From positions 37,032 through 101,031 of the forward strand of contig LJKL01000013.1 in the NCBI GenBank assembly GCA_001421175.1: DNA of 64,000 nt, written 5' to 3'. Source of the DNA: Methanomassiliicoccales archaeon RumEn M2 (lineage in GTDB: Archaea > Thermoplasmatota > Thermoplasmata > Methanomassiliicoccales > Methanomethylophilaceae). Below the pieces are notes generated by a model. The model ran no database searches. It saw only the letters and a program-made list of their open reading frames with translations, and had not been told where the DNA came from. A program made the position numbers and the translations under genes. Of this stretch, positions 1-9,055 are shown piece by piece (positions within the stretch are counted from its first letter, which is position 1; each line of letters begins with the position of its first letter).

Positions 1-1
1 G

Positions 2-34
2 GCGCCCGCGGTGAAGCTCCCGGAGGCGGTGTGA
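2..34 (+). CDS. rps4e: C-terminal end of ribosomal protein eS4 (partial)
   Basis: Only the last ten codons and the TGA stop lie in the window; they end two bases before the uL5 start. Nothing in these residues identifies the family by itself. The call rests on gene order, since eS4 normally precedes uL5 in the archaeal spc operon. Confidence 0.5.
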   Translation, partial: APAVKLPEAV

Positions 35-35
35 G

Positions 36-545
36 ATGACTGACATGAGGCAGCCTCACGTGGAGAAGGTCGTCGTCAACATCGGTGTCGGCGAAGCCGG
101 AGACAGGCTCGTTAAGGCACAGAAGGTCCTGACATCCATTACGGGTCAGACGTCCGTTCAGACGATATCGAAGACGATCAACAGGGACCTGGGCATACGC
201 AAGGGAATGCCGCTGGGATGCAAGGTCACCCTGAGGGGCGAGAAGGCTGAGGATTTCCTCAGGAAGGCCCTCAAGATCAGGGAGGGACGCATTCAGACCT
301 ACTCCTTTGACAAGGAAGGCAACATGTCCTTCGGGGTCCCGGATTACACGGATTTCCCCGGTATGAAATACGATCCCGAGATAGGGATATTCGGAATGGA
401 TGTCAACGTGGTGCTGAGGAGACCCGGTGCCAGGATCGCCAAGAGAGCGATCCTGAGAAGGCGCATACCTTCCAAGCACCGCCTAGACCGTGATGAAGCG
501 ATCCAGTTCATGAAGGACAGGTTCGACATAGAGGTGATCGAGTGA
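36..545 (+). CDS. rpl5: Ribosomal protein uL5
   Basis: This 169-residue protein is the large-subunit protein L5, which binds 5S rRNA in the central protuberance. The N-terminal segment ([16 protein letters not shown]) and the conserved tract around [24 protein letters not shown] are typical of the archaeal family, as is the length. It opens the part of the spc operon visible here; its stop codon overlaps the GTG start of rps14, which indicates translational coupling. Confidence 0.97.
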   Translation: MTDMRQPHVEKVVVNIGVGEAGDRLVKAQKVLTSITGQTSVQTISKTINRDLGIRKGMPLGCKVTLRGEKAEDFLRKALKIREGRIQTYSFDKEGNMSFGVPDYTDFPGMKYDPEIGIFGMDVNVVLRRPGARIAKRAILRRRIPSKHRLDRDEAIQFMKDRFDIEVIE

Positions 546-688
546 AGCCCAAGAAGGAGTTCGGCAGGCACGTCGGCTGCACAAGGTGCGGCCGCCGCAG
601 AGGAATCATCAGGAGATACGGAATGCATCTCTGCCGCCAGTGCTTCAGGGAGATGGCCCCGCAGCTGGGGTTCAAGAAGTATTCGTGA
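542..688 (+). CDS. rps14: Ribosomal protein uS14, zinc-binding form
   Basis: A 48-residue small-subunit protein that starts at a GTG overlapping the uL5 stop. Four cysteines (C13, C16, C31, C34 in CTRC and CRQC) form the zinc ribbon of the short archaeal S14 type, and the C-terminus GFKKYS is characteristic. It sits between uL5 and uS8 as in other archaea. Confidence 0.96.
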   Translation: MKPKKEFGRHVGCTRCGRRRGIIRRYGMHLCRQCFREMAPQLGFKKYS

Positions 689-698
689 GGTGTGAAAA

Positions 699-1088
699 AT
701 GCAGAGTGATCCATTGAATGATGCAATGTCCGTCATGAAGAACGCCTCCTCCATAGGTAAGAGCGAGTGCATAATCCAACCCTCTTCGAAGCTCATCGGC
801 CGCGTGCTGAAGGTCATGCAGGACCACGGTTACGTGAACCAGTTTGAGTACATCGAGGACGGCAAGGCAGGCAAGTTCCGCGTGATGATGAAAGGAGCGA
901 TAAACAATTGCGGCGTCATAAAGCCCAGGTACTCGGTCAAGGTGTCCGATTTCGTGAAGTTCGAGGCGAGGTTCCTACCCGCTCAGGACTTCGGAGTCCT
1001 CATCCTGACCACCACCGAAGGAGTCATGACGCACACGGACGCCAAAGAGAAAGGCGTCGGCGGAAAACTTTTAGCGTACGTGTACTGA
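699..1088 (+). CDS. rps8: Ribosomal protein uS8
   Basis: A 129-residue small-subunit assembly protein that binds the central domain of 16S rRNA. The opening DPLNDAMSVMKNA and the closing tract GVLILTTTEGVMTHTDA are conserved in archaeal S8, and the length is normal for the family. It lies in the spc operon between rps14 and rpl6, with a GGTGTG-type ribosome binding site before the ATG. Confidence 0.97.
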   Translation: MQSDPLNDAMSVMKNASSIGKSECIIQPSSKLIGRVLKVMQDHGYVNQFEYIEDGKAGKFRVMMKGAINNCGVIKPRYSVKVSDFVKFEARFLPAQDFGVLILTTTEGVMTHTDAKEKGVGGKLLAYVY

Positions 1089-1097
1089 GGTATAGAG

Positions 1098-1655
1098 ATG
1101 ACAATAGCAGGGAAAATCGAAAGCACCATCGCCGTGCCCCATGGCGTCACCGTCTCCATGGACGGGACGACCCTCAAGGTCAAAGGACCTAAGGGCGAAC
1201 TGAGCAGAAACTTCGCGTCCCCTCGCGTTAAAGTTGCCATCGCAGAAGAAGGAGTAACCGTGAGCTGTGAATATCCCCGCACCAAGGAGAAGGCCTTGGT
1301 GGGGACGTTCAACGCCCACGTGAACAATATGGTGTACGGTGTGGTCCACGGATTCACATACCACCTCAAAGTCGTGTTCTCCCACTTCCCGATGAAAGTT
1401 GCCGTGAAAGGCAACAAGGTTCAGATCGATAACTATATGGGAGGCCGTGCGCCCCGTTTCGCCGACATCGTCGGCGGCTGCACCGTCAAGGTGAACGGAG
1501 CGGACGTGACGGTTGAAGGAATCAACATAGAGGCATGCGGTCAGACCGCAGCGAACATCGAGAGAGCAGCTTCCAGGAAAGGATTCGACACGAGGGTGTT
1601 CCAGGACGGCATCTACATAGTAGAGAAATCGCACAAGGTAAGGGATGAAGAATGA
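1098..1655 (+). CDS. rpl6: Ribosomal protein uL6
   Basis: A 185-residue large-subunit protein of two related alpha/beta folds. Family marks include LKVKGPKGELSR near residue 30 and VYGVVHGFTYHLKVVFSHFP around residues 80-100. Its final codons overlap the eL32 start (ATGA), so the two are probably translated together. Confidence 0.97.
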   Translation: MTIAGKIESTIAVPHGVTVSMDGTTLKVKGPKGELSRNFASPRVKVAIAEEGVTVSCEYPRTKEKALVGTFNAHVNNMVYGVVHGFTYHLKVVFSHFPMKVAVKGNKVQIDNYMGGRAPRFADIVGGCTVKVNGADVTVEGINIEACGQTAANIERAASRKGFDTRVFQDGIYIVEKSHKVRDEE

Positions 1656-2371
1656 CCGTCAAGAAGCTCATAGAGCTCCCCGGAATGAAGGATGAGCACA
1701 TACCCATGCTCGAGAAGATGGGGATCAAATCCGTCCGTGACATGTCCAAGGCCCTCGAGAAAGAGGAGACCGTCAAGGACCTGGTCAAGAACCTCCCGCA
1801 GATAGGGCCCAAGACAGTGGCCAAGTGGAAGGACATCCTGGCGGAAGGACCTGCCGAGACGGCAGAGGCCGAGCCCGCCAAGACCGGGAAGAAGAAGGAC
1901 AAGGTTGTAAAGAAGGAAGAGCCGAAGAAGGAGCCGGAGGTCATCCCCGAGGATGATGAAGGCTACAAACCCAAGGCCAAGCCTGAGCTGAACGAGGAAG
2001 AGGTCGACCAGCTGGCCAAGAGAGCCATTATAAGCGGCCGCAGACCCGCCTTCAAGAGGCAGGAATGGCACAGGTACTCCAAGCTCGGAGAGGGCTGGAG
2101 GAGACCTAAGGGAATACACTCCAAGATGAAGAGAGGTCTCAAGAGGCGCGGCCCGGTCGTGGACATAGGTTTCCGCGGTCCCGCGAAGGTCAGAGGATAT
2201 CACCCCTCCGGATTCAGAGAGGTTCTGGTTCACAACGTGGACGGCCTCGAGTCCGTCGACCCCAAGGTGGAGGCGGTCCGCATAGGCGGCACAGTCGGCA
2301 CCAGGAAGAGGCTCGAGATACAGGACAGGGCTGATGATCTTGGTATCAGGGTATTGAACAGGATGGTGTGA
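1652..2371 (+). CDS. rpl32e: Ribosomal protein eL32 with N-terminal helix-hairpin-helix extension
   Basis: The C-terminal half (about residues 120-239) is eL32, with the family tracts RRPAFKRQEWHRYSKLGEGWRRPKG and HPSGFREVLVHN. The first 65 residues are an added helix-hairpin-helix-like domain (LPGMKDEHIPMLEKMGI and LPQIGPKTVAKWKDI), joined through a lysine- and glutamate-rich linker. At 239 residues it is about twice the length of the simple archaeal form. Extended forms are known from some Euryarchaeota, including halophiles and Thermoplasmata. The extension probably adds an rRNA contact, which is inference. Confidence 0.95.
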   Translation: MTVKKLIELPGMKDEHIPMLEKMGIKSVRDMSKALEKEETVKDLVKNLPQIGPKTVAKWKDILAEGPAETAEAEPAKTGKKKDKVVKKEEPKKEPEVIPEDDEGYKPKAKPELNEEEVDQLAKRAIISGRRPAFKRQEWHRYSKLGEGWRRPKGIHSKMKRGLKRRGPVVDIGFRGPAKVRGYHPSGFREVLVHNVDGLESVDPKVEAVRIGGTVGTRKRLEIQDRADDLGIRVLNRMV

Positions 2372-2373
2372 TA

Positions 2374-2832
2374 ATGGACCTCAAGAACCAGAAGAGAATG
2401 GCGGCGGAGATCCTCAAATGCGGCGTCAACAGGGTCTGGATAGATCCCGAGAGAATGGAAGAGGCATCCGAATGCATAACCCGTGCCGATGTGCGCACCG
2501 CGGTGGCATCCGGGCTCATCCGCGCCAAGCCCAAGAACGGAACTTCCTACGGAAGGATAAGGTACGCTCAGGGCCAGAAGGCCAAGGGCAAGAGGAAGGG
2601 CCCCGGAAGCAGAGGCGGAAGGCAAAACGCCCGCATAAGGGACAAGACCAGGTGGATATCTGTGATAAGGCCCATACGCGACGAGCTGAAGACTCTGCGC
2701 GAAGAGGGCAGCATAACCCCGTCTGTATACAGGATGTACTATCGGAGGGCCAAGGGCGGCGTCTACAAGAGCCGCAGGAACCTCAGAACGCACATGATCA
2801 GCGCCGGGCATCTTAAGGAGGAGGAGAACTGA
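2374..2832 (+). CDS. rpl19e: Ribosomal protein eL19
   Basis: A basic large-subunit protein of about 152 residues, opening MDLKNQKRMAAEILKCGVNRVWID, which is diagnostic of eL19. Its middle is rich in arginine, lysine and glycine, for rRNA binding. I chose the ATG at 2374 because it gives the canonical MDLKNQ start; a GTG at 2368, overlapping the eL32 stop, is also possible and would add two residues. The stop overlaps the uL18 start. Confidence 0.95.
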   Translation: MDLKNQKRMAAEILKCGVNRVWIDPERMEEASECITRADVRTAVASGLIRAKPKNGTSYGRIRYAQGQKAKGKRKGPGSRGGRQNARIRDKTRWISVIRPIRDELKTLREEGSITPSVYRMYYRRAKGGVYKSRRNLRTHMISAGHLKEEEN

Positions 2833-3325
2833 TGGCAATCGGACCGAGATACAAAGTCGCGTTCCGCAGAAGGAGAGAAGGACGTACTGATTACTACTTC
2901 CGCCTCAGGCTCCTGAGGAGCGGGGAGGCGAGGGCAGTGATCAGGAGGTCTTCCAAGAACCTGACCGTGCAATTCGCGGAGTTCAACATGGGGGGCGACA
3001 AGATACTGGCGTCCGCCACGTCCAAGAAACTGCGTGAGATGGGCTGGGAGCATTCCTGCTCCAGCATACCCGCTGCATACCTTACCGGCTATATGGCAGG
3101 CAAGGCCGCCCTCAAGGCGGGCATCGAGTATGCCGTCGTCGACATGGGCCCCAGAAGCCCCAGAAGGGCGGCGTGCTGTTCGCGGCCGTGGCAGGACTGT
3201 GCGACGCAGGGATGGACATACCCCACGGGGATGTGTTCCCTGCCGAGGACAGGCTGCTCGGCAAGCACATAGACGAAGGCATAGAGGCTGAGATAGAGAG
3301 CCTCAAGAAGAAAATGGAGGGCTGA
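2832..3325 (+). CDS. rpl18: Ribosomal protein uL18, frameshifted in this sequence
   Basis: uL18 binds 5S rRNA together with uL5. Residues up to VVDMG near 3149 are in one frame; the expected remainder (QKPQKGGVLFAAVAGLCDAG and on to KKKMEG) continues in another frame and stops at 3325. One base is missing in the run ggcccc at about 3147-3152. Restoring it gives 164 residues, a normal archaeal length, and leaves a 5-base gap to rps5. Without the correction the frame ends at 3272 with a nonsense tail. An essential gene broken this way points to a sequencing or assembly error. Confidence 0.93.
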
Positions 3326-3330
3326 GTGAC

Positions 3331-4005
3331 ATGGATTGGATCCCTAAGACGAGGCTCGGACAGATGGTTCTCAACGGAGAGATCACCACCATGAGCGACG
3401 CCCTGAAGACGAAACTGCCTCTCCGCGAGGCGGAGATCGTGGACATACTGCTCCCTGATCTACAGGACGAGGTCATCGACCTGAACATGGTTCAGAGGAT
3501 GACGGACTCCGGGAGAAGGGTCAGGTTCGCGGTCACCTGCATAGTGGGGAACGGGGACGGATTCATAGGAATCGGCAAGGCCAAAGGCAAAGAGGTCGGG
3601 CCCTCCATAAGGAAGGCCATAGACAATGCCAAGCTCAATATCATCGAGATAAAGAGAGGATGCGGGTCCTGGGAATGCGGCTGCGGACAGCCCCACTCCC
3701 TGCCCTTCGAGGTGCAGGGCGAGTGCGGATCCGTAACGGTAACGTTCAAGCCCGCACCCCGCGGCATATCCCTGGCAGTCGGTGACGTGGCCAAGAGCCT
3801 GATGACCCTTGCGGGAATCAAGGACGCATGGGGTTTCGCCAAAGGCAACACGAAGACCAAGGTTAACTACGCCTCGGCAACTTTCGAGGCCCTGAGGATG
3901 ACCTCCACCATGAGAGTCACCGAGACCCAGGCGCAGAAACAGAACATCGTCAGCGGACCCGTGGGCATAACCCATCAGGAGTCCGACATGGATGCGGAGG
4001 AGTGA
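3331..4005 (+). CDS. rps5: Ribosomal protein uS5
   Basis: A 224-residue small-subunit protein at the mRNA entry site. The double-stranded-RNA-binding-like N-terminal domain (VVQRMTDSGRRVRF, GNGDGFIGIGKAKGKEVGPSIRKAI) and the C-terminal domain (PAPRGISLAVGDVAKSLM, GIKDAWGFAKGNTKT) are both present. The length suits the archaeal/eukaryotic uS5 form. It overlaps the start region of rpl30. Confidence 0.97.
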   Translation: MDWIPKTRLGQMVLNGEITTMSDALKTKLPLREAEIVDILLPDLQDEVIDLNMVQRMTDSGRRVRFAVTCIVGNGDGFIGIGKAKGKEVGPSIRKAIDNAKLNIIEIKRGCGSWECGCGQPHSLPFEVQGECGSVTVTFKPAPRGISLAVGDVAKSLMTLAGIKDAWGFAKGNTKTKVNYASATFEALRMTSTMRVTETQAQKQNIVSGPVGITHQESDMDAEE

Positions 4006-4007
4006 TC

Positions 4008-4472
4008 ATGGTCTACGCAGTCATACGTGTGCGCGGCCAGCCCGACGTGAACTATAACGTCGATCACACCCTGAAGCTCCTCGGGCTTACCCGGGTGAAC
4101 CACTGTGTCATAGTCCCTGAGGACGATGTCACCAAGGGCATGCTCCAGAAGATCAAGGACTACGTTACGTGGGGCGAGGTCTCCGAGGAGACCATCGTGG
4201 ACATGATACGTGTTCGCGGCAAGGTCTCTGGAGACGAAGGTCTGACCGACGAGTACATAAAGGAGAACTCCGACTTCCAGGACGCTGAGGGCATGGCAAA
4301 GGCCATAGCCGGCGGTGAGTACAGGATGAAGGATGTGGAGGGCGCGAAGCAGGTATTCCGCCTACACCCTCCGGTGAAAGGATACGAGGGCAACAAGCGT
4401 TCCTACAGGAACGGAGGAGCACTCGGATACAGGGGAGAGGCGATAAACAACCTGATCGCCAGGATGCTGTGA
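4008..4472 (+). CDS. rpl30: Ribosomal protein uL30
   Basis: A large-subunit protein of 154 residues in the long archaeal L30 form. It starts MVYAVIRVRGQPDVN and contains DTLKLLGLTRVNHC-like and FRLHPPVKGYEGNKRSYRNGGALGYRGEAIN tracts typical of the family. The ATG at 4008 gives the conserved start; a GTG two codons upstream overlaps the uS5 stop. rpl15 follows after 4 bases. Confidence 0.96.
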   Translation: MVYAVIRVRGQPDVNYNVDHTLKLLGLTRVNHCVIVPEDDVTKGMLQKIKDYVTWGEVSEETIVDMIRVRGKVSGDEGLTDEYIKENSDFQDAEGMAKAIAGGEYRMKDVEGAKQVFRLHPPVKGYEGNKRSYRNGGALGYRGEAINNLIARML

Positions 4473-4476
4473 TACC

Positions 4477-4929
4477 ATGCCTAGCAGAACCAGGAAATTG
4501 AGGGGCAGCAGGACCCACGGACGCGGCAAGAAGGCCGGAAGGGGCGCAGGCCTCACCGGCGGCCGCGGAATGGCAGGATTCAGTAAATCCAAGAAGATCC
4601 TGATGCTCAAGACTGACAGGAACTATTTCGGGCGCCACGGGTTCAAGAGACCCCAGTCCGTAGTAGACGCTGCCGAGAGCAAGGAGACCGTCAATGTTTC
4701 CGATCTCGAGGAGAGGATGGGAGAGTACGTAGAGAAGAAGTACGCCACGAAGAAAGGCGATACGTATTCCCTGGACCTGTCCGCAGCGGGCATAAGCAAG
4801 CTTCTCGGTGCGGGGAACATAAGCCTCAAGGTGAATGTGACCGTTGAAGAGGCATCCGCCAAGGCCCGTGAGAAGATCGAGGCCGCAGGCGGCTCTGTAA
4901 CAGGTATCGAGAGTTCCGAAGAGGAATGA
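4477..4929 (+). CDS. rpl15: Ribosomal protein uL15
   Basis: A 150-residue large-subunit protein. The glycine- and arginine-rich N-terminus (RKLRGSRTHGRGKKAGRGAGLTGGRG) threads into 23S rRNA, and the globular part contains ISKLLGAGNISLKVNVTVEEASAKAREKIEAAGG. Length and position just before secY match the conserved archaeal spc arrangement. Confidence 0.97.
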   Translation: MPSRTRKLRGSRTHGRGKKAGRGAGLTGGRGMAGFSKSKKILMLKTDRNYFGRHGFKRPQSVVDAAESKETVNVSDLEERMGEYVEKKYATKKGDTYSLDLSAAGISKLLGAGNISLKVNVTVEEASAKAREKIEAAGGSVTGIESSEEE

Positions 4930-4953
4930 GCATAGACGCGATGGGGAGTCAAA

Positions 4954-6489
4954 ATGTCTGAAACAAGGAGCAGCCTGTACAGGATCAAGCCTCTTTCAGA
5001 CAGACTTCCCGCCGTGACCAGGCCGGAGGGGCATGTCCATTTCAGGACGAAGATGCTGTGGGTCGTAGCGATCCTGGTCATCTACTTCGTCATGACGAAC
5101 GTGTACATCTACGGCCTGGATCACGAGAGGACCCTGGACCTGTTCGCCCAATACAGGACGATCATGGCCGGGGCCTCAGGCTCCATTCTGCAGTTGGGCA
5201 TAGCGCCGATAGTCACGGCCTCGATAATAATGCAGCTGTTCGTTGGAGCAAAGATCATCAAGCTGGATCTTACGAACAGCGAGGACAAGGCATGCTATCA
5301 GTCAGTTCTGAAGCTGCTTGTCATAGCGATGATACTGTTCGAGGCCATACCCCAGGTGTTCGGATACCTTGTGCCGTCTCAGGCATTCGTCGGTGCGTTC
5401 ACTCAGAATGGCGCAAAGGCCCTGATAGTGCTGCAGCTGTGCCTCGGATCATACATAGTGTTCCTGATGGACGAAGTCATATCCAAATGGGGGATAGGCA
5501 GCGGGATATCCCTTTTCATAGCCGCGGGAGTGGCCGAGTCTCTCTTCACTGGCACATTGAATTGGAATCCCATAAGCGGGTCTGAAGCGATCAGCATGTC
5601 CAACCCTCCGGCGGGAACCATACCGAAGGCGATATACATAATATCGAACACGACCCCCGAGCAGATGGCCTCCTTCGGCTATGAGCAGATACTGCTGGCA
5701 CCTCCCAATCCAATGATAGCTTTGGTGGGGACCATCCTGATATTCCTCCTCGTCGCATACCTGGAGTCCACACGCATAGAGCTGCCTCTGTCCCACGGAT
5801 CCGCCAGAGGTGCCAGGGGGCGCTATCCTATCAAACTGATATACGCGAGCAACATCCCCGTCATACTGATGTCGGCGCTGCTGGCGAATCTGAGCATGTT
5901 CGCTCTGCTGTTCTTCACAAACGATTTCCTGAGCGGGATCCCGTTCCTCGGCAACAATAGCTTGATAGGGCATTTCGAACCGGGACAGACCAGTGCATCC
6001 GGGGGATTGGCATGGTATCTGTCCGCCCCCATGGGCATGACGGAATGGCTTCTCCCGATAATCGACCCGGGGACATACGGCAACGATCATACGCCGCTTC
6101 TCAATCTGATGCGTGTGCTCACCTACATGTCCGTAATGGTGCTGGGCTCCATACTGTTCGCGAAGTTCTGGGTAGAGACCACGAATATGGGCCCCAGGTC
6201 CGTGGCGTCACAGATCCAGAGGAGCGGGATGCAGATACCCGGATTCAGGCGCGATCCCCGTGTATTGGAACGCGTGCTTGAAAGATACATACCTGCAGTG
6301 ACCGTCCTGTCCGGAGCTATAGTCGGACTTCTGGCCGCATCCGCGGACCTCATAGGTACCACCGGGAACGCCAGCGGTACCGGTGTTCTGCTGGCGGTAG
6401 GCATACTCATTCACTTCTATGAGGCCATGGGTCGCGAGCAGATGATGGAGATGCACCCCGTGATGCGCGGGTTCTTCGGAGATGATTGA
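4954..6489 (+). CDS. secY: Preprotein translocase subunit SecY
   Basis: SecY forms the protein-conducting channel of the cell membrane, with SecE and Sec-beta. The 511-residue sequence shows about ten membrane segments, an archaeal N-terminus (LPAVTRPEGHVHFRTKMLW), the plug and lateral-gate region GASGSILQLGIAPIVTASIIMQL, and the cytosolic loop ESTRIELPLSHGSARGARGRYPIKLIYASNIPVIL. The length is usual for archaeal SecY. The gene closes the ribosomal part of the operon and is followed by a second membrane-insertion factor. Confidence 0.97.
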   Translation: MSETRSSLYRIKPLSDRLPAVTRPEGHVHFRTKMLWVVAILVIYFVMTNVYIYGLDHERTLDLFAQYRTIMAGASGSILQLGIAPIVTASIIMQLFVGAKIIKLDLTNSEDKACYQSVLKLLVIAMILFEAIPQVFGYLVPSQAFVGAFTQNGAKALIVLQLCLGSYIVFLMDEVISKWGIGSGISLFIAAGVAESLFTGTLNWNPISGSEAISMSNPPAGTIPKAIYIISNTTPEQMASFGYEQILLAPPNPMIALVGTILIFLLVAYLESTRIELPLSHGSARGARGRYPIKLIYASNIPVILMSALLANLSMFALLFFTNDFLSGIPFLGNNSLIGHFEPGQTSASGGLAWYLSAPMGMTEWLLPIIDPGTYGNDHTPLLNLMRVLTYMSVMVLGSILFAKFWVETTNMGPRSVASQIQRSGMQIPGFRRDPRVLERVLERYIPAVTVLSGAIVGLLAASADLIGTTGNASGTGVLLAVGILIHFYEAMGREQMMEMHPVMRGFFGDD

Positions 6490-6491
6490 AA

Positions 6492-7186
6492 ATGGCAACA
6501 CAGAAACCCCCTGCAATGCCGGACGCTGAGAACCTTCAGATGCCGAGCATGATGCCGCTGATGGTTATGATGTTCCTGATACTGGCACTCTACATGATAG
6601 ATGGCAGCAACAATGTTATAGGACGCATCCTGAACTACGGCTTGTTCATACTTGATTTCGACGGGAGATATCCCGTGGCCACCCTGATGCTGGCCGGAGC
6701 GATCATGATCTTCCTCAGCACGCTCCTGAGGACGCTGGTCACAGACACCATATCCCAAGCGAAGAACCAGAATAAGATGTCCGCATTCAACAAGGAGCTC
6801 AGGCAGGCACGCCTGGAGAACAATCTTTACAAGGTGAAGAAGCTCACTGAGATGCAGCAGTCCATGATGGCCGGGAACATGTCCTCCATGAACAAGACCA
6901 TGAAGGTCATGCCGTACACCATGTTGATAATAATACCCATCTTCCTGTGGATAAGGTACTTCATCGCCGTTACCGCCAGCGAGGCAGGCACCCTGATAAT
7001 CAACATCCCCTGGTCTGTGGCAGGCGTAAGCCTGTCCCACACCCTGTGTTCATGCCCTCATGGATCCTGGTGTACACCCTCATATCGATCCCCCTGGGCC
7101 AGATAATAGCCAGGGTGGTCAGGACGTACCAGTTCAAGAAGAGGCTTCTGGAGCTGGAAGAAGAGGAGAGCGCAGAGGCAGCATGA
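6492..7186 (+). CDS. DUF106 membrane insertase of the Oxa1/YidC superfamily, frameshifted
   Basis: The protein has three or four membrane segments with a charged coiled region between the first pair and the last (residues about 90-140, NKELRQARLENNLYKVKKLTEMQQ). This is the layout of the archaeal DUF106 family, related to YidC, Oxa1 and Emc3, which assists membrane-protein insertion. One base is missing near 7038-7044; the correct frame then reads PVFMPSWILVYTLISIPLG and ends EEESAEAA at 7186, giving 231 residues. I prefer the ATG at 6492; a TTG at 6486 overlaps the secY stop. The next gene overlaps its end. Confidence 0.85.
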
Positions 7187-7719
7187 GGATAACCATAAGC
7201 GGTCCGCCCGGATCGGGCAAGACCACCGCATGCAGGAATCTGTCTCAGGCACTGGGTCTTAAGGCTGTTGTCTTCGGAACGCTGTTCAGGGAGATGGCCA
7301 AGGAGAAGGGCCTGTCGCTTTCAGAGATGGGCGATCTTGCGGAAAGGGACCCATCCATAGATAAGGCGATAGACGAGCGTCTTCTGCAGATAGCCCGGGA
7401 CAACAAGGACATAATCCTCGAATCCCGACTCTCCGCCCATATGCTCTCCCGTAACGGGATCGAAGCCTTCAAGATATATCTGGATGCCAGCTTGGACATT
7501 CGTTGTGCGAGGGTCTGTAGCCGGGAAGGGGAGCCGCTGGACGAAGCGATCTCCGTCACAGAGAAGAGGCAGGCCTCCGAGGCGGTAAGGTACATGAAGT
7601 ATTACGGCATCGACATAACCGACATGAGCGTCTACGATCTCGTGATAAACACGGATTCCCTGACTCCAGAACAGGTTCTCGAGAAGATGCTGGATGCCAT
7701 AGAGGGATGGAATTGCTGA
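7183..7719 (+). CDS. cmk: Cytidylate kinase
   Basis: A 178-residue nucleotide monophosphate kinase that phosphorylates CMP and dCMP with ATP. The P-loop GPPGSGKTT lies at residues 7-15, and the tract LKAVVFGTLFREMAKEKG matches the archaeal short Cmk family. The start at 7183 overlaps the preceding stop as ATGA and puts the P-loop at the expected distance from the N-terminus; the longer upstream frame lies in the previous gene. Archaeal operons often place cmk directly before cbf5, as here. Confidence 0.93.
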   Translation: MRITISGPPGSGKTTACRNLSQALGLKAVVFGTLFREMAKEKGLSLSEMGDLAERDPSIDKAIDERLLQIARDNKDIILESRLSAHMLSRNGIEAFKIYLDASLDIRCARVCSREGEPLDEAISVTEKRQASEAVRYMKYYGIDITDMSVYDLVINTDSLTPEQVLEKMLDAIEGWNC

Positions 7720-8696
7720 TCAAGGACCCGGACGCTCTCAAAGACCGATGGGGCAAGAGGCCCTCGGACAGGACCGTGGGGGAATTGCTCTCCGCAGGTG
7801 TTGTGGCTCTCGACAAGCCGGAAGGTCCCACGTCCCATCAGGTCACAGCCTGGGCCAGGGACGCTATAAAGGTAATCAGGATAGGTCACGGCGGGACGTT
7901 GGATCCCAATGTGAGCGGCGTACTGCCACTCTGCCTGGGCAAATCCGTCAGGCTTACGGATCTGGTGCTGTCCTCCGATAAGGAATATGTTTGTGCCATG
8001 TCCCTGCACGGGGACAGGCCCGAGGAGAAGATCAGGGCGGTGACATCAACCTTCGTGGGCAGGATATACCAGACTCCGCCGGTAAGGTCCTCGGTCAAAA
8101 GGCAGATGAGGATCAGGAACGTGTCCTCGATAGATATCCTGGAGATAGACGGCAGGGATATGCTGTTCAGGGTCTCATGCGATGCCGGTACGTACATAAG
8201 GACGCTGTGCGTCGATATAGGGGAGGCTCTGGGGTGCGGAGCCCATATGGTACAGCTGAGAAGGACGAGGTCCGGGTCAATGGAGGAGTGCAGAGCCGTA
8301 TCCCTGCAGGACCTCAGAGATGCCTACGTATTCTGGCAGCAACACGGGAGGGAGTCCTGGCTCAGGTCCATCGTGATGCCGATCGAAGTTCTGGCAGAGC
8401 CTCTTCCAAAGGTCATAGCCAAGGCCACGGCGGTGGATGCACTGTGCCACGGCGCCGATCTGACCGTTCGCGGCATCCACATGCTCGACGAGGACATAAG
8501 GCGCAATGCTCTGGCCGCAGTGATGACGGCCCGGGGGGAGCTTGTGGCCATAGGCCGGATGCAGATGTCCACATCCAAGATAATGGCTTCCGATCAGGGA
8601 GTGGCGGTGAAGATAGAGCGCGTCATAATGGATACGGGCCACTACCCGAGAATGTGGAAATACGCCACGGACCTTGAGGACGAACAACCGTTATAA
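7707..8696 (+). CDS. cbf5: tRNA/rRNA pseudouridine synthase Cbf5 (TruB family)
   Basis: This is the catalytic subunit of the box H/ACA ribonucleoprotein, which also acts on tRNA U55. The catalytic aspartate is D66 in HGGTLDPNVSG, and the C-terminal third (from about residue 245) is a PUA domain (KVIAKATAVDALCHGADL, IRRNALAAVMTARGELVAIG). At 329 residues the length is normal for archaeal Cbf5. The start overlaps the end of cmk by 13 bases. Confidence 0.95.
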   Translation: MELLIKDPDALKDRWGKRPSDRTVGELLSAGVVALDKPEGPTSHQVTAWARDAIKVIRIGHGGTLDPNVSGVLPLCLGKSVRLTDLVLSSDKEYVCAMSLHGDRPEEKIRAVTSTFVGRIYQTPPVRSSVKRQMRIRNVSSIDILEIDGRDMLFRVSCDAGTYIRTLCVDIGEALGCGAHMVQLRRTRSGSMEECRAVSLQDLRDAYVFWQQHGRESWLRSIVMPIEVLAEPLPKVIAKATAVDALCHGADLTVRGIHMLDEDIRRNALAAVMTARGELVAIGRMQMSTSKIMASDQGVAVKIERVIMDTGHYPRMWKYATDLEDEQPL

Positions 8697-8727
8697 CTCG
8701 GTAGTCCCTTGTTCCGAAGGGAGACCC

Positions 8728-9054
8728 ATGCTGAAAAGGAAGAAAATACTCCTGGAGGAGACGGAGCTGGAGCTCGGAAGGTTCGATCCCGAAGCAGAAG
8801 GGATGTACCGGAACATCGAGGCTTACAGGTTCGAGGTCAGATCCCGAAAGGGATTCTACGCCAGGATAGAAGCATCCTCCCCCATAGATGTGGGCATCAT
8901 CGGTACCGACGGGTACAATCTAAAGTTCCAGCAGGGGGTCACGGATGTGTGCATAGGCCCTCTGCCGATAAAGGAGAAGGGTGAGATGGCACTTGTCCTG
9001 GGCACCTATCCCGGCGACAGGTCGAATGTGAGGGTTTCAGCCTGGATGGAATGA
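8728..9054 (+). CDS. Hypothetical protein, predicted beta-rich, in an unknown three-gene cluster
   Basis: I do not recognise this 108-residue protein. It has no signal peptide or membrane segment. After a basic N-terminus (MLKRKKILLEE) it alternates short hydrophobic and polar stretches (FYARIEASSPIDVGIIG, GEMALVLGTYPG, NVRVSAWME), suggesting a small beta-sandwich somewhat like PPC or GOLD modules; this is inference only. The start at 8728 gives the best fit and lies 31 bases after cbf5; an upstream start at 8674 would overlap cbf5. The next gene begins one base after its stop. Confidence 0.7.
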   Translation: MLKRKKILLEETELELGRFDPEAEGMYRNIEAYRFEVRSRKGFYARIEASSPIDVGIIGTDGYNLKFQQGVTDVCIGPLPIKEKGEMALVLGTYPGDRSNVRVSAWME

Positions 9055-9055
9055 A

